Source of the DNA: Bacteroidia bacterium
GTDB taxonomy: Bacteria; Bacteroidota; Bacteroidia; AKYH767-A; OLB10
Direction: 5' to 3'
Length of the DNA stretch: 64,000 bases
Assembly (NCBI GenBank): GCA_037045145.1
Contig: JBAOIA010000012.1
Span: 1,054,001 to 1,118,000 of the forward strand
Translations under genes and position numbers: made by a program
Notes under the pieces: model-generated
Database searches by the model: none
Seen by the model: the letters and a program-made list of their open reading frames with translations, nothing else
Told to the model about the DNA's origin: nothing
Part shown: positions 44,570 through 54,804 of the stretch, in pieces
Numbering within the stretch: position 1 is the stretch's first letter
Layout: every line of letters begins with the position of its first letter

Positions 44570-45280
44570 CTACTCTACATCCACCAACGTGCCTACATGG
44601 TTGCCTTCTACCAAACGCAACAGGTTACCGGGAGTGTTCATATCAAAAACTATAATCGGCAATTTGTTTTCATGACACAAGGTAAAGGCTGTCATATCCA
44701 TTACCTTCAAATCTTTTTCGTAAACATCATCAAAGGTTAGATGTTCAAAGCGTACAGCATCACTGTTTTTTTCAGGGTCGGAAGTATAGATGCCATCCAC
44801 TCTGGTTCCTTTTAAAATTACATCAGCCTCCACTTCTATGGCTCGCAATGAAGCTGCTGTATCGGTAGTAAAATACGGATTACCTGTTCCGGCACCAAAA
44901 ATCACTACTCTGTTTTTTTCAAGGTGGCGCACTGCTCTTCTTCTGATAAAAGGCTCGCAGATAGCATCCATAGTAATGGCCGATTGCAAACGTGTGTTTA
45001 TGCCTTTATGTTCTAATGCACCCTGCAAAGCCATACTGTTAATGACAGTAGCAAGCATACCCATGTAATCGCCCTGCACCCTGTCCATGCCACCTTCTGC
45101 TGCCTGCAACCCTCTGAAAATATTACCTCCTCCTATTACTATGGCAACCTGAACACCTTTGTCAACAATAGTTTTTATTTCCTCCGCATATTGGGTAAGT
45201 CTGTTGTTGTCTATCCCAAAATTTTTCTCTCCCATCAGTGCTTCACCACTAAGTTTCAATAATATTCTTTTATATTTCAT
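44570..45280 (-). CDS. pyrH: UMP kinase PyrH
   Basis: 236 residues of the amino-acid-kinase fold. Diagnostic stretches: LLKLSGEALMG at the N-terminus, VIGGGNIFRG, and the C-terminal VFDMNTPGNLLRLV. It phosphorylates UMP to UDP in the cytosol and feeds pyrimidine nucleotide synthesis. In many bacteria the ribosome recycling gene frr follows pyrH; here the downstream sequence is the repeat-bounded cassette instead. deoC lies 36 bases upstream on the same strand. Confidence 0.95.
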   Translation of the reverse strand: MKYKRILLKLSGEALMGEKNFGIDNNRLTQYAEEIKTIVDKGVQVAIVIGGGNIFRGLQAAEGGMDRVQGDYMGMLATVINSMALQGALEHKGINTRLQSAITMDAICEPFIRRRAVRHLEKNRVVIFGAGTGNPYFTTDTAASLRAIEVEADVILKGTRVDGIYTSDPEKNSDAVRFEHLTFDDVYEKDLKVMDMTAFTLCHENKLPIIVFDMNTPGNLLRLVEGNHVGTLVDVE

Positions 45281-45316
45281 ATCAGCTGTTTGTTATTTTC
45301 TATAAACTTTTTCTTT

Positions 45317-46222
45317 TTAATCTTTCGAAAAATAATCGGCACTTTGATACACTCCAGTAATTTGTTTTAATATCTGCATAAGCAAATCGTTGGCTAAAGA
45401 GCTTGCACCAAACCTGAACATATCTGCATTCAGCCAATCCTGCCCCAGCGTTTCTCTAACCATCACTAAATATTGTAGTGCCAGCTTAGCAGTGGCAATA
45501 CCCCCGGCAGGCTTCATACCTATTTTTATTCCTGTTCTGTAATAGTAATCGCGAATACATTCAAGCATCACCAAGGTTACAGGCAGTGTGGCTGCAGGTT
45601 GTACTTTTCCTGTAGATGTTTTAATAAAATCGGCACCTGCTGCAATTGACAATTCACTTGCCTTCCTTACATTATCCAAAGTGGAGAGTTCGCCTGTTTC
45701 TAAAATAACTTTCAAATGAGCTTTACCGCAGGCTTCTTTCACAGCAGCTATTTCGTCAAACACAAAGTTATACTCTCCTCTCAAAAATTCTCCTCTTGAA
45801 ATAACCATGTCAATTTCATCGGCACCTTCGGCAACAGCATAGCGTGTTTCGTCTAACTTGAATTTTCTATTACTCATGCCGCTTGGAAAAGCCGTTGACA
45901 CAGCAGCAACTTTAACCTTTGTGCCTTCCAATGCCTGTTTGGCTACCGACACAAGGTTTGCATATACACATACTGCTGCTGCAGAAGGGATGCCTTCCAT
46001 TTCATGTGGCCGGATGGCCTTGGCACACAGTTGTCTCACTTTTCCGGGTGTATCTTTAGCATCAAGCGTAGTCAAATCCATCATGGAAATGGCTAACTTC
46101 AATGCTTCCATCTTCGATTCGTTCTTGATGCTGCGTTTGTTTAGACGGGCCACACGCTCTTCAACACCAACCTGATCTACCGGTGGCAGGTGGTTGAGAA
46201 AACGTAAATCTACTTTTGCCAT
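45317..46222 (-). CDS. deoC: Deoxyribose-phosphate aldolase (long form)
   Basis: 301 residues from ATG 46222 (MAKVDLRFLNHLP); the longer frame to 46270 adds an atypical N-terminus. The Schiff-base motif FIKTSTGK and the second Lys region KPAGGI are present. DeoC splits 2-deoxyribose 5-phosphate into acetaldehyde and glyceraldehyde 3-phosphate. At about 300 residues it belongs to the longer, eukaryote-like branch rather than the 220-250-residue form. It is first in a deoC-pyrH pair, both in nucleotide metabolism. Confidence 0.92.
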   Translation of the reverse strand: MAKVDLRFLNHLPPVDQVGVEERVARLNKRSIKNESKMEALKLAISMMDLTTLDAKDTPGKVRQLCAKAIRPHEMEGIPSAAAVCVYANLVSVAKQALEGTKVKVAAVSTAFPSGMSNRKFKLDETRYAVAEGADEIDMVISRGEFLRGEYNFVFDEIAAVKEACGKAHLKVILETGELSTLDNVRKASELSIAAGADFIKTSTGKVQPAATLPVTLVMLECIRDYYYRTGIKIGMKPAGGIATAKLALQYLVMVRETLGQDWLNADMFRFGASSLANDLLMQILKQITGVYQSADYFSKD

Positions 46223-46335
46223 GCTGATAAGATAAAATTTCAGAGAGCTAAAATAAACATTCCATATCAATTGCAGTAAAATTTAATGTCATAGGATATA
46301 ATCCAAATCACAATCAGCATTTAATTTTTAAAATC

Positions 46336-46343
46336 TACCTTTG
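46336..46343 (+). promoter_or_regulatory. -7 box for purB
   Basis: TACCTTTG, a full match to TAnnTTTG, 19 bases before the purB start codon. Confidence 0.6.
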
Positions 46344-46362
46344 TCTCACCAAATATTATGCT

Positions 46363-47709
46363 ATGTCCGATGCCCTTTTTGCTGTTTCGCCTGTTGACGG
46401 TCGCTATGCCGCTGTTTGTAGTCCGCTGAGAGAATATTTTTCTGAATATGCCCTCATCCGCGAACGTGTTAAGGTAGAAGTAAAATATCTTATTGCACTG
46501 TCACAGCTGCAACTGCCACAACTTCAAATTGACGCTGGAAAATTTGATGCACTGCGCAGCATCTACCGACAGTTTACACCTGCCGATACAGAACAGATTA
46601 AGCAAACAGAAAAAACTACCAATCATGATGTAAAAGCTGTTGAATATTTTGTAAAAGAAAAATTAGAGGCATTAGGACTGCAAAAAGCAAAAGAGTTTGT
46701 TCACTTTGGGCTTACTTCGCAAGATATCAATAACACAGCAACACCAATGCTCGTCCGTCATGGCATTGCCGAAGTAATGCTACCGGCATTAACAGATGTG
46801 ATAAACAAAATTGAAAGTCAGGCACAGGAATGGAAAAACATTAGCCTGCTGGCTCATACACATGGGCAACCTGCCAGCCCAACGCGCTTGGGAAAAGAAA
46901 TGAAAGTTTTTAGCGAAAGGCTTCGCTCACAGTTAGAAATGCTCAAGTCAATACCTCATAGTGCAAAATTTGGTGGAGCTACAGGAAACTTCAATGCTCA
47001 TGCAGTAGCTTATCCTACCGTTGACTGGATTACTTTTGCTGATGACTTTGTGAACTCTCTAGGACTAACACGTACTGCCTACACTACGCAAATTGAACCT
47101 TATGACAATCTTGCTGCCTTATTTGACAATCTAAAACGCATCAACAATATTTTATTGGATTTATGCCGTGACGTATGGAGCTACATCAGTATGAACTATT
47201 TTTCGCAAACCGTCAAAGCCGGTGAGATTGGTTCTTCTGCAATGCCACATAAAGTAAACCCGATAGACTTTGAAAATGCGGAAGGTAATCTTGGTATTGC
47301 CAATGCTTTGTTTGAACATCTGTCAGCTAAACTTCCCGTATCACGACTTCAACGTGACTTGACTGACAGCACCGTATTGAGAAACACAGGTGTTCCTTTT
47401 GCTCACACACTCATTGCACTGAAATCTTTACTAAAAGGTTTAAATAAAATCATTCCAAATACTCAGGTAATTTCTGCTGATCTTAATCGTCATGCAGTTG
47501 TTATTGCTGAAGCATTACAAACTATTCTAAGACGTGAAGGCTACCCTAATCCTTATGAAGTATTAAAGGATCTTACACGTGGGAAAGAAAACATCACATT
47601 GCAGGATATTCATCAGTTTATTGGCACACTTCAGGTTGGCGATGCTGTAAAAGCTGAATTATTGAATATTACACCGGAAAATTATACGGGAGTAAATTTA
47701 TCAAACTGA
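46363..47709 (+). CDS. purB: Adenylosuccinate lyase
   Basis: 448 residues of the fumarase/aspartase superfamily. The signature loop GSSAMPHKVNPI is at 290-301 with the catalytic Ser, and the second site KTTNHDVKAVEYFVK and AHTHGQPASPT carry the active-site histidines. It releases fumarate at two steps of purine synthesis (SAICAR to AICAR and adenylosuccinate to AMP). It is a single gene on the plus strand, with its last 9 bases overlapping the convergent riboflavin synthase gene. Confidence 0.96.
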   Translation: MSDALFAVSPVDGRYAAVCSPLREYFSEYALIRERVKVEVKYLIALSQLQLPQLQIDAGKFDALRSIYRQFTPADTEQIKQTEKTTNHDVKAVEYFVKEKLEALGLQKAKEFVHFGLTSQDINNTATPMLVRHGIAEVMLPALTDVINKIESQAQEWKNISLLAHTHGQPASPTRLGKEMKVFSERLRSQLEMLKSIPHSAKFGGATGNFNAHAVAYPTVDWITFADDFVNSLGLTRTAYTTQIEPYDNLAALFDNLKRINNILLDLCRDVWSYISMNYFSQTVKAGEIGSSAMPHKVNPIDFENAEGNLGIANALFEHLSAKLPVSRLQRDLTDSTVLRNTGVPFAHTLIALKSLLKGLNKIIPNTQVISADLNRHAVVIAEALQTILRREGYPNPYEVLKDLTRGKENITLQDIHQFIGTLQVGDAVKAELLNITPENYTGVNLSN

Positions 47710-48297
47710 TTTTTGCATCAGCCTTGCAACATACTTTCCAATAATATCAAACTCAATATTGACAGAGTGACCTTGTTTTAAATTTCTGAAAGTGGTATGC
47801 AGCATGGTGTAAGGAATAATGGCAACAGAAAACGAATAATCATCGGCCTCCACTATAGTAAGGCTGACACCATTAACCGTTACAGATCCTTTTCGAACAA
47901 TTAAATTAAATGCTGAGCCATCATTTTCAAAAACAAATTTCCAACTGCCGTTTTCATTGGTTATTGAAGTGCAAACAGCAGTGCCGTCAACATGTCCTTG
48001 AACAATATGCCCATCTAAACGTGTATTCAACAACATGCCTCTTTCAAGATTTACTTCATCGCCTTCGACCAAATCAACAAGGTTTGTTTGGCGCAATGTT
48101 TCATCAACAGCAGTAACCTTATAAGTTCCATTTTCAGGATTAATTTTTACGACAGTAAGACAAACACCATTGTGTGCAACACTTTGATCTATTTTTAAAT
48201 CAGAAGCAAAAGAACATGCTATGGTAAAATGACGGTTACTGCCTTCACGCTCTATTTTCTTTACAATGCCAATGGTTTCAATAATTCCGGTAAACAT
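47701..48297 (-). CDS. ribE: Riboflavin synthase alpha subunit
   Basis: 198 residues made of two lumazine-binding repeats: MFTGIIETIGIVKKI and VAHNGVCLTVVKI in the first, LDGHIVQGHVDG and GSVTVNGVSLTIV in the second. It converts two 6,7-dimethyl-8-ribityllumazine molecules to riboflavin. The start codon overlaps the stop of the upstream T9SS protein gene by one base (TAATG), an arrangement that allows re-initiation. No other rib gene is in the window. Confidence 0.94.
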   Translation of the reverse strand: MFTGIIETIGIVKKIEREGSNRHFTIACSFASDLKIDQSVAHNGVCLTVVKINPENGTYKVTAVDETLRQTNLVDLVEGDEVNLERGMLLNTRLDGHIVQGHVDGTAVCTSITNENGSWKFVFENDGSAFNLIVRKGSVTVNGVSLTIVEADDYSFSVAIIPYTMLHTTFRNLKQGHSVNIEFDIIGKYVARLMQKSV

Positions 48298-50891
48298 TAT
48301 TTGGCACCTCCTATCAGGTTAACGGCACCTTTGAGAGTACGTGGCTTTATGCCATCAATGAAAATTTCATACACTTTTCCAACGTAGTAATATACTCCAT
48401 CACTCAGTCGTGTTGAGCCATTATCTTTGGTTCCTTTCCACAAAATATCCTTATCATGTGTTTCAAAAACTTTACTTCCCCAACGATTGTAAATGGTGAG
48501 TTCAATGTGGTCAACGTAACGATAAGGAAACGGAACAAACAAATCGTTCTTACCATCATTATCGGGAGTAAACACATTGGGTAATGTATAAACAGGGCAT
48601 GTCTCCGCACAATAAGGTTCGCTTAAGCTGCTCTTATTTCCCACTGAATCAACAGTCATAAAATAATAACAACCGCTTGTGCTGTCAGGAACATTACGTA
48701 TGTATGTACTTTGATTGATGCCATCCAAAGAGGCAATCAAATAAGGCGTAACATTCTTTGAAGGTGCATAATACAATTCATAAGATATCACATCATCACC
48801 ACAGGAGCTATCCGGCTTTTGCCATGTTAAAATCACTTCATTATTCAGACATGAACTTGATATTGTTGCACTGCTGATATTGCATGGACTAACATTGTCC
48901 TTAGGTGTTGTACAATTCTCCTGTGAAAAATTCAGAATAGGAGAAACAAAACCAGGTGATGAGTAGCTGCCAATAGTTTCAACCTTGTAGCAAAACAACG
49001 TATCGTTTGCCAGGCCTGCATCGTTAAATGTATTTCCTGAAACAGTATCAATAACCGAGAAAGTGCCACCTGCATTTTTCCGGTAAACAACAGTTGCATT
49101 GTTTGTCCAGGGTACTGATGCCTGCCATGACAATTGAATTGCATTGTCTGTTGATGTGGTTGTCAAATAAACACTTGAAGCGGCAAGTGACTCACCTATT
49201 TTAAATGTATTTCCGGCTGTAAGGTTATGAAATTCTACTTTGTAAGTCCATGCATTGTCAGCAGTATTCAATGCAACATCGTTAAAGGTGGTATCGTTAA
49301 GATTGCTGAAGGTTGAAACAGTGGTAAACGATGATGGTGAAAAACCTTGTCCTCGTAATAAGCGGTACTCAAAAGGCCCCGGAGTTTGAATGCTGTCAAT
49401 TTCTTTAGGCTTCGACCACGCTACATACATTGTTCCATTGGCAACATCTGTAGCAGTTACACTTACATTGGTCATAATAGGCAGTGATTGAACAATTTTA
49501 GCACAAGCTTCGTTTGAGGCATAGCTCTCTGCTCCATCATTAAAATAAGCTATCACCATGTAGCAGTAATCGTTTCCGGGTATAAGTCCTCCACCATTGT
49601 TATCGTCAACAAATGTGTTATTCGCCAATCCCTGCACCGTTGCCAGATAAGTATATCCTGTAAATGCCGGCACTCCTGTCTGACAAATGGAGGGCACATA
49701 TCCAAAAAAGCCATTTCGTCTGTAAATACGATAACCTTCAGCATTAAAACACACCGACTGATCCCACGTAAGATGAATTGCATTTTGCACAGGTGTTGCT
49801 GTTAGATTTTGTGGTGCCGGTGCAACAACTGTTATATTCATCCTTTTCAGGTCAACAAGATTTATCTGACTAACATTATCCTGTGCCTTAAATAAAACCT
49901 GATAGGGTGCCTTGCGAACGTGTGCACATTCTGTCTGCCAGATAAAAGTTCCCGTAACAGAATTGGTATCTGTCACTACAGGAAAAACTGCCGGGCTTAT
50001 GGGTGTGAAGCCGGTGTCTAACGGACTACCTGTTGCCGATAGGGTTATTAAATTTCCAACATCAGGATCGGTGGCTGTTACATTCTGAGAAATTAATGTT
50101 CCAGCTGTTACACAAAGGTCATTCAATGCATTTATGACAGGAGGATTATCCGGTGTAACTACAATATCAATCTGCATATCGCGTTCAACATAACCAATGT
50201 TTACGCCATTGCGCCATTCACGAATTAAGAATGCCACATTAAACTCACCCTGAAGGGTTGGTGTATCCCAAATTAAATCTCCGGTAACAGCATCTAAAGT
50301 AAATGATGTGCTTGCAGCAGGATAAAAATATCCGGGAATATCAAGCCCATTGATGCCTTTGCATTTTATAAGTTCATACGATAAGCTATCCCCATCCGGA
50401 TCATAAGCATTGGCATTATGAATAAATATTTTTCCAATTGCTCCATTGTCAATTGGCGGTTGTAACAATACCGGAGAATTATTATAACCTAACACAGGGT
50501 TAATCACAATTTGTGATTCTACATAAAAAGGAATATTTACAGAACCCGGAATATTTGCAACACCTCCGTTGCGGTTAGGGTCTTCAAAGAACACCGTATA
50601 AACAGCAGGTCCGGGAAAAGTGTGAACACCTTCATAATAATTTCTGCTGATGTCAATGCCCACAGTAGTTTTACTTATTCGTGGCAAAGAATCCTGTGTG
50701 CCGTCACCCCAATTCATTTCAAGCATTGGCCTGTCGGCCGGGCTGCTCGTTTTGGTGTAGGTAACAATTTGTACTCTGTAAGTAAGCAGTGAAATCTGAT
50801 TGAAAGTTATTTCACCTGCACGATTGTGTGTTGCCCATGCTTCTATTTGCATACCGAAAAGCAGTAAGAAAAAGATTAAAATTTTCTTCAT
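48297..50891 (-). CDS. Secreted protein with type B T9SS (gliding motility) C-terminal domain
   Basis: 864 residues. A signal peptide (KKILIFFLLLFGMQIEAWA) precedes a conserved start THNRAGEITF, then Ig/cadherin-like beta domains with PDGDSLSYEL, several Fibronectin type III units (ATPVQNAIHLTWDQS; TSTDNAIQLSWQ), and a C-terminal gliding-motility CHU_C domain (LPNVFTPDNDGKNDLF ... YNRWGSKVFET ... DGVYYYVGKV). Type B cargo is exported by the T9SS and often retained at the surface. It lies between mqnC (4 bases upstream) and ribE on one strand, so a structural surface protein sits in a housekeeping operon. Confidence 0.9.
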   Translation of the reverse strand: MKKILIFFLLLFGMQIEAWATHNRAGEITFNQISLLTYRVQIVTYTKTSSPADRPMLEMNWGDGTQDSLPRISKTTVGIDISRNYYEGVHTFPGPAVYTVFFEDPNRNGGVANIPGSVNIPFYVESQIVINPVLGYNNSPVLLQPPIDNGAIGKIFIHNANAYDPDGDSLSYELIKCKGINGLDIPGYFYPAASTSFTLDAVTGDLIWDTPTLQGEFNVAFLIREWRNGVNIGYVERDMQIDIVVTPDNPPVINALNDLCVTAGTLISQNVTATDPDVGNLITLSATGSPLDTGFTPISPAVFPVVTDTNSVTGTFIWQTECAHVRKAPYQVLFKAQDNVSQINLVDLKRMNITVVAPAPQNLTATPVQNAIHLTWDQSVCFNAEGYRIYRRNGFFGYVPSICQTGVPAFTGYTYLATVQGLANNTFVDDNNGGGLIPGNDYCYMVIAYFNDGAESYASNEACAKIVQSLPIMTNVSVTATDVANGTMYVAWSKPKEIDSIQTPGPFEYRLLRGQGFSPSSFTTVSTFSNLNDTTFNDVALNTADNAWTYKVEFHNLTAGNTFKIGESLAASSVYLTTTSTDNAIQLSWQASVPWTNNATVVYRKNAGGTFSVIDTVSGNTFNDAGLANDTLFCYKVETIGSYSSPGFVSPILNFSQENCTTPKDNVSPCNISSATISSSCLNNEVILTWQKPDSSCGDDVISYELYYAPSKNVTPYLIASLDGINQSTYIRNVPDSTSGCYYFMTVDSVGNKSSLSEPYCAETCPVYTLPNVFTPDNDGKNDLFVPFPYRYVDHIELTIYNRWGSKVFETHDKDILWKGTKDNGSTRLSDGVYYYVGKVYEIFIDGIKPRTLKGAVNLIGGAK

Positions 50892-50895
50892 ACAC

Positions 50896-52041
50896 TCAGT
50901 AGTTGATAACCTGTTGCTCCATCATTTCAGGTATTTCTCTGAACTGATATTGTTGTGACCTTAATTGTGGAATAAATCCTGCCTCACGAATAGCATCCTG
51001 AATGCCTTGCGATGTAAAACGATGTGGTGCACCGGCAACACTCACCACATTTTCTTCAATCATAATAGAACCAAAATCGTTGGCTCCTGCATGCAATGCC
51101 ACTTGTGCCGTTTGCTTGCCAACAGTGAGCCACGATGCCTGTATGTTTTTGATGTTTGGCAACATAATTCTGCTCAATGCAGTCATCCTTATAAACTCTT
51201 CGGAAGTAACTTTATTACGAATGCCCTTTACTCTCTTTAAAATTGTATTCTCATCCTGAAATGGCCATGCAATAAATGCAAGAAAACCTTTTGCATGTGC
51301 AGGTTTTTCAGACTGCACCTGTCGGAGCATGACTAAATGTTCGAATCGCTCCTGCAAAGTTTCAATATGACCAAACATCATTGTTGCAGATGTGGTAATG
51401 TTTAATTGATGTGCTGCACGCATCACATCAAGCCATTCGCGTCCAGTACATTTTCCTTTTGAAATCATCCTGCGCACCCTGTCACTTAAAATTTCTGCTC
51501 CTGCACCGGGCAATGTATCAAGTCCGGAATCTTTTAAGGCTTTAAGCACCTCTGTATGCGTCATTCCTTCCAGCTTGGTGATATGTGCCACCTCCGGTGG
51601 ACCAAGTGCATGCAGTTTCACCTGCGGATAAAGTTTCTTTAACTCACTGAAAATTTTGGTGTAAAATGACAAACCTAACTCCGGATGATGACCTCCTTGT
51701 AACAACAACTGATCTCCTCCATAACGAAACATCTCTTCTATCTTAACCTTATATTCTTCCATACTGGTGATGTAGGCTTCCTTATGTCCCGGCACTCGGA
51801 AAAAATTACAAAACTTACAGTTGGCAATACATACGTTGGTAGTATTTACATTGCGATCAATCATCCAGGTTACAAGTTCTTCTCCTGTTGCAGAAATATT
51901 TTCAGGTTTCTGTTTTTTTCTTAACTCATTAGCTATAAACATCAGGTCGGTTAATGGCGCATGATGAAAAAGGTATATCCCCTCCTCAACACTCAAAAAT
52001 TCAAAATCCAATGCACGACTCAGTAAACTTTCTACATTCAT
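50896..52041 (-). CDS. mqnC: Cyclic dehypoxanthinyl futalosine synthase (MqnC)
   Basis: 381 residues, radical SAM. The cluster motif CIANCKFC gives C71, C75 and C78. The C-terminal GANDFGSIMIEENVV stretch matches MqnC (and related MqnE/CofH) enzymes. It cyclises dehypoxanthinyl futalosine in the futalosine route to menaquinone, and menG (60596-61315) makes the last step in the same window. No other mqn genes are present. It is followed 4 bases later by the type B T9SS protein gene. Confidence 0.92.
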   Translation of the reverse strand: MNVESLLSRALDFEFLSVEEGIYLFHHAPLTDLMFIANELRKKQKPENISATGEELVTWMIDRNVNTTNVCIANCKFCNFFRVPGHKEAYITSMEEYKVKIEEMFRYGGDQLLLQGGHHPELGLSFYTKIFSELKKLYPQVKLHALGPPEVAHITKLEGMTHTEVLKALKDSGLDTLPGAGAEILSDRVRRMISKGKCTGREWLDVMRAAHQLNITTSATMMFGHIETLQERFEHLVMLRQVQSEKPAHAKGFLAFIAWPFQDENTILKRVKGIRNKVTSEEFIRMTALSRIMLPNIKNIQASWLTVGKQTAQVALHAGANDFGSIMIEENVVSVAGAPHRFTSQGIQDAIREAGFIPQLRSQQYQFREIPEMMEQQVINY

Positions 52042-52196
52042 ACTTTAAGAATTCACTTTAATCAACAGCAAACGGTGTGATTTGTTTTTATAATTTCACG
52101 GCCGCAAACGTCTTTCTTTTCAATGCGTAAATTTATAGAAATTTATGGCAGATGAGAAGATGATTCTGTCATTTTAATTAACATTACTTAAAAGAT

Positions 52197-53621
52197 ATGA
52201 TTAAAAACAAACTGGCCGACAATAACCTCGACTATTCATTAGTAATTCTCACCACATCAGCCACAAAATTTGATGCTTCAGTTTTTTCAACCGATGAGTT
52301 GAAGTATGTAAAAGATGAGTTGAAAAATAAAAAAAATTTGGTTGCAGTAAATCAGTATGACCGCATGGTCTATGTCTGTTTGCTCGAGAATAAATCAAAA
52401 GATCAGTCGTTATACATGGAATCATGCCGCAAGGCGGGTCATCAGGTTACGGCATTGTTGAATAAAACAAAAGCAAAAAGTGTGTTGATAGAAGCACGCG
52501 GTTTACGTCAGGAAGCATTGTGTTTTACAGAAGGGCTTGCCTTAACCAACTATCAGTTTAGGAAATATAAAACTTCTGGCGATAATAACAGCCTTGAAAT
52601 AATTGCTTTACATTCAAACAAATTAACCGACAAAGATTTATTATGGTTAAATACTATTGTTGAGGCTACCTGCAAAGCCCGCGATTTGGTAAATGAACCT
52701 GTCAATTATCTTACGGCAACACAACTATCAAACGAAATGGTTAAGTTGGGAAAGCAGGCAGGTATTAAAGTTACCGTGCTCAACAAAAAAGATATTGAAA
52801 AAACAGGCATGGGAGGTTTGCTTGCAGTAAACAAAGGCAGCCAGGACCCGCCCACCTTTACCATTATGGAATACAAACCTGCAGGACATAAAAACAAAAA
52901 GCCATTTGTTTTGGTAGGCAAAGGTGTTGTATATGATACAGGAGGATTGAGCCTGAAACCAACTGCCAACAGCATGGATTATATGAAGTGCGATATGGGT
53001 GGTGCTGCAGCAGTAGGATGCGCCATCTATGCACTGGCAAAAGCAAAAATTCCTTTGCATGTAGTAGCCTTAATTCCTGCCACCGACAACCGCCCGGGTG
53101 AAAACGCTTATGTTCCGGGAGATGTAATAAAGATGTACAGTGGAAAAACTGTAGAAGTATTAAATACTGATGCAGAAGGTAGAATGATTCTTGCCGATGC
53201 ACTGCATCATGCAAAAAAATATCACCCTGCTTTGGTCATGGAGTTTTCTACATTAACAGGAGCGGCATCAAGTGCATTAGGAAAATATGCATGTGCTTTT
53301 TTAACAACTGCTGACCAGAATCAAAACAATGCATTAAAGAAAAGCGCAGCACATGTTTATGAACGTGTTGTAGAATTTCCAATGTGGGAAGAGTATGGCG
53401 AACTCATAAAATCTGATGTAGCCGATATTAAAAACGTAGGCGGTCCTGCTGCAGGAATGATAACTGCTGCAAAATTTCTTGAACACTTTATTGATTATCC
53501 CTATATGCATTTCGATATTGCAGGAACTGCATTTGTTCATGCTGAAGACTCTTATCGTGGTAAAGGCGGAACCGGATTTGGGGTACGTTTGATTACTGAA
53601 TTTTTAAAAAACAAAATCTGA
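52197..53621 (+). CDS. pepA: Leucyl aminopeptidase (M17)
   Basis: 474 residues. The M17 metal-site motifs are intact: VGKGVVYDTGGLSLKPT, MKCDMGGAAAV and the signature NTDAEGRMILADAL. It removes N-terminal residues, preferably Leu, from peptides in the cytosol with two metal ions. The N-terminal 150 residues are the usual variable domain. pdxA follows after only 2 bases, so they form an operon. Confidence 0.94.
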   Translation: MIKNKLADNNLDYSLVILTTSATKFDASVFSTDELKYVKDELKNKKNLVAVNQYDRMVYVCLLENKSKDQSLYMESCRKAGHQVTALLNKTKAKSVLIEARGLRQEALCFTEGLALTNYQFRKYKTSGDNNSLEIIALHSNKLTDKDLLWLNTIVEATCKARDLVNEPVNYLTATQLSNEMVKLGKQAGIKVTVLNKKDIEKTGMGGLLAVNKGSQDPPTFTIMEYKPAGHKNKKPFVLVGKGVVYDTGGLSLKPTANSMDYMKCDMGGAAAVGCAIYALAKAKIPLHVVALIPATDNRPGENAYVPGDVIKMYSGKTVEVLNTDAEGRMILADALHHAKKYHPALVMEFSTLTGAASSALGKYACAFLTTADQNQNNALKKSAAHVYERVVEFPMWEEYGELIKSDVADIKNVGGPAAGMITAAKFLEHFIDYPYMHFDIAGTAFVHAEDSYRGKGGTGFGVRLITEFLKNKI

Positions 53622-53623
53622 TT

Positions 53624-54694
53624 ATGTCAACAATAATTGAAAATGAAATAAAACCTAAAATAGGAATTACCATTGGCGACTTGAATGGTGTTGGAATAGA
53701 AGTCATCATTAAAACTTTTTCCGACAGCAGAATGCTTTCTGTGTGTACCCCTATCATCTATGGCTCTTCAAAAGTTATTTCTTACCACAGAAAATCACTG
53801 CATCAGCAGGAATTTAATTTTAATATTATTCGCACTGCCGAAGAAGCAAGTCACAAAAAAAATAATGTCATCAACTGCTGGGAAGAAGATGTAAAAGTTG
53901 AACTGGGCAAGACTTCTGCCATTGCAGGCTCCTACGCACTCAAATCGCTCGAGGCAGCAGGCAAAGATGTACTCGATAAAAAAATTGATGCCATAGTTAC
54001 AGCACCTATTGATAAAAGTACCATTCACAGCGAAGCATTTCCTTTCAAGGGACATACAGAATATTTTGCAAAACTCTGCGGCAATGCCGAACACGTTATG
54101 CTCATGGTGAGCGACAAATTACGTGTTGGACTCATTACAGGTCATGTAGCTATAAAAGATGTTCCAGCACAACTTACCAAAGAAAAAGTTATTGCAAAAA
54201 CAAAATTGGTTTATCAGTCGCTTCGTAGTGACTTCGGGCTGCAAAAGCCACGCATTGCCATTCTTGCACTAAACCCTCATGCAGGTGACAATGGTTTAAT
54301 GGGAAAAGAAGAACAGGAAATTATCACTCCTGCCATAACCGAAATGTACAATGCCGGAATTGGTGCATTCGGCCCCTACCCTGCCGATGGATTTTTTGGA
54401 TCTTCACGATTTAAAAGTTTTGATGCTATCATGGCCATCTATCACGATCAAGGGTTGGTGCCTTTCAAAGCATTGGCTTTTTCAACAGGAGTCAACTACA
54501 CTGCCGGTCTGCCAATAATCCGCACATCGCCCGACCATGGCACTGCCTACGATCTGGCCGGAAAAAATCAAGCTTCAGAAGATTCATTCCGCGAAGCGGT
54601 ATATCTTGCCTGCGATATTGCAAAACAAAGACAAATCACAAAAGAGATTACTGCTAATCCTCTGAAATTTTCGCGTATGTCGGCTGATAGGTAA
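53624..54694 (+). CDS. pdxA: 4-hydroxythreonine-4-phosphate dehydrogenase
   Basis: 356 residues. PdxA motifs: GITIGDLNGVGIEV at the N-terminus, FKGHTEYFAKLCG with a metal-ligand His, LNPHAGDNG, and IYHDQGLVPFK with another metal His. It oxidises and decarboxylates 4-phospho-hydroxythreonine in the DXP-dependent pyridoxal phosphate pathway. It begins 2 bases after pepA. Length is normal. A short AT-rich gap separates it from a lipoprotein gene. Confidence 0.95.
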   Translation: MSTIIENEIKPKIGITIGDLNGVGIEVIIKTFSDSRMLSVCTPIIYGSSKVISYHRKSLHQQEFNFNIIRTAEEASHKKNNVINCWEEDVKVELGKTSAIAGSYALKSLEAAGKDVLDKKIDAIVTAPIDKSTIHSEAFPFKGHTEYFAKLCGNAEHVMLMVSDKLRVGLITGHVAIKDVPAQLTKEKVIAKTKLVYQSLRSDFGLQKPRIAILALNPHAGDNGLMGKEEQEIITPAITEMYNAGIGAFGPYPADGFFGSSRFKSFDAIMAIYHDQGLVPFKALAFSTGVNYTAGLPIIRTSPDHGTAYDLAGKNQASEDSFREAVYLACDIAKQRQITKEITANPLKFSRMSADR

Positions 54695-54804
54695 TTCATA
54701 AAAAGCCAAGCACCACAACCTGATTGATTTTCTTTTTACTTTTGATGTAATAAATAGTTTTAATCCTGACAGTTATCTGATTGACTGTAATGATGTATAA
54801 ATTT

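Noticed and set aside
52706..53214. Overlapping minus-strand frames inside pepA
   Set aside because: Antisense to conserved M17 motifs, Cys/His/Phe-rich composition, no domains.
54781..54804. Upstream TTG/ATG starts for the lipoprotein gene
   Set aside because: They would put extra residues ahead of the lipoprotein signal; the ATG at 54805 gives a standard n-region and lipobox spacing.
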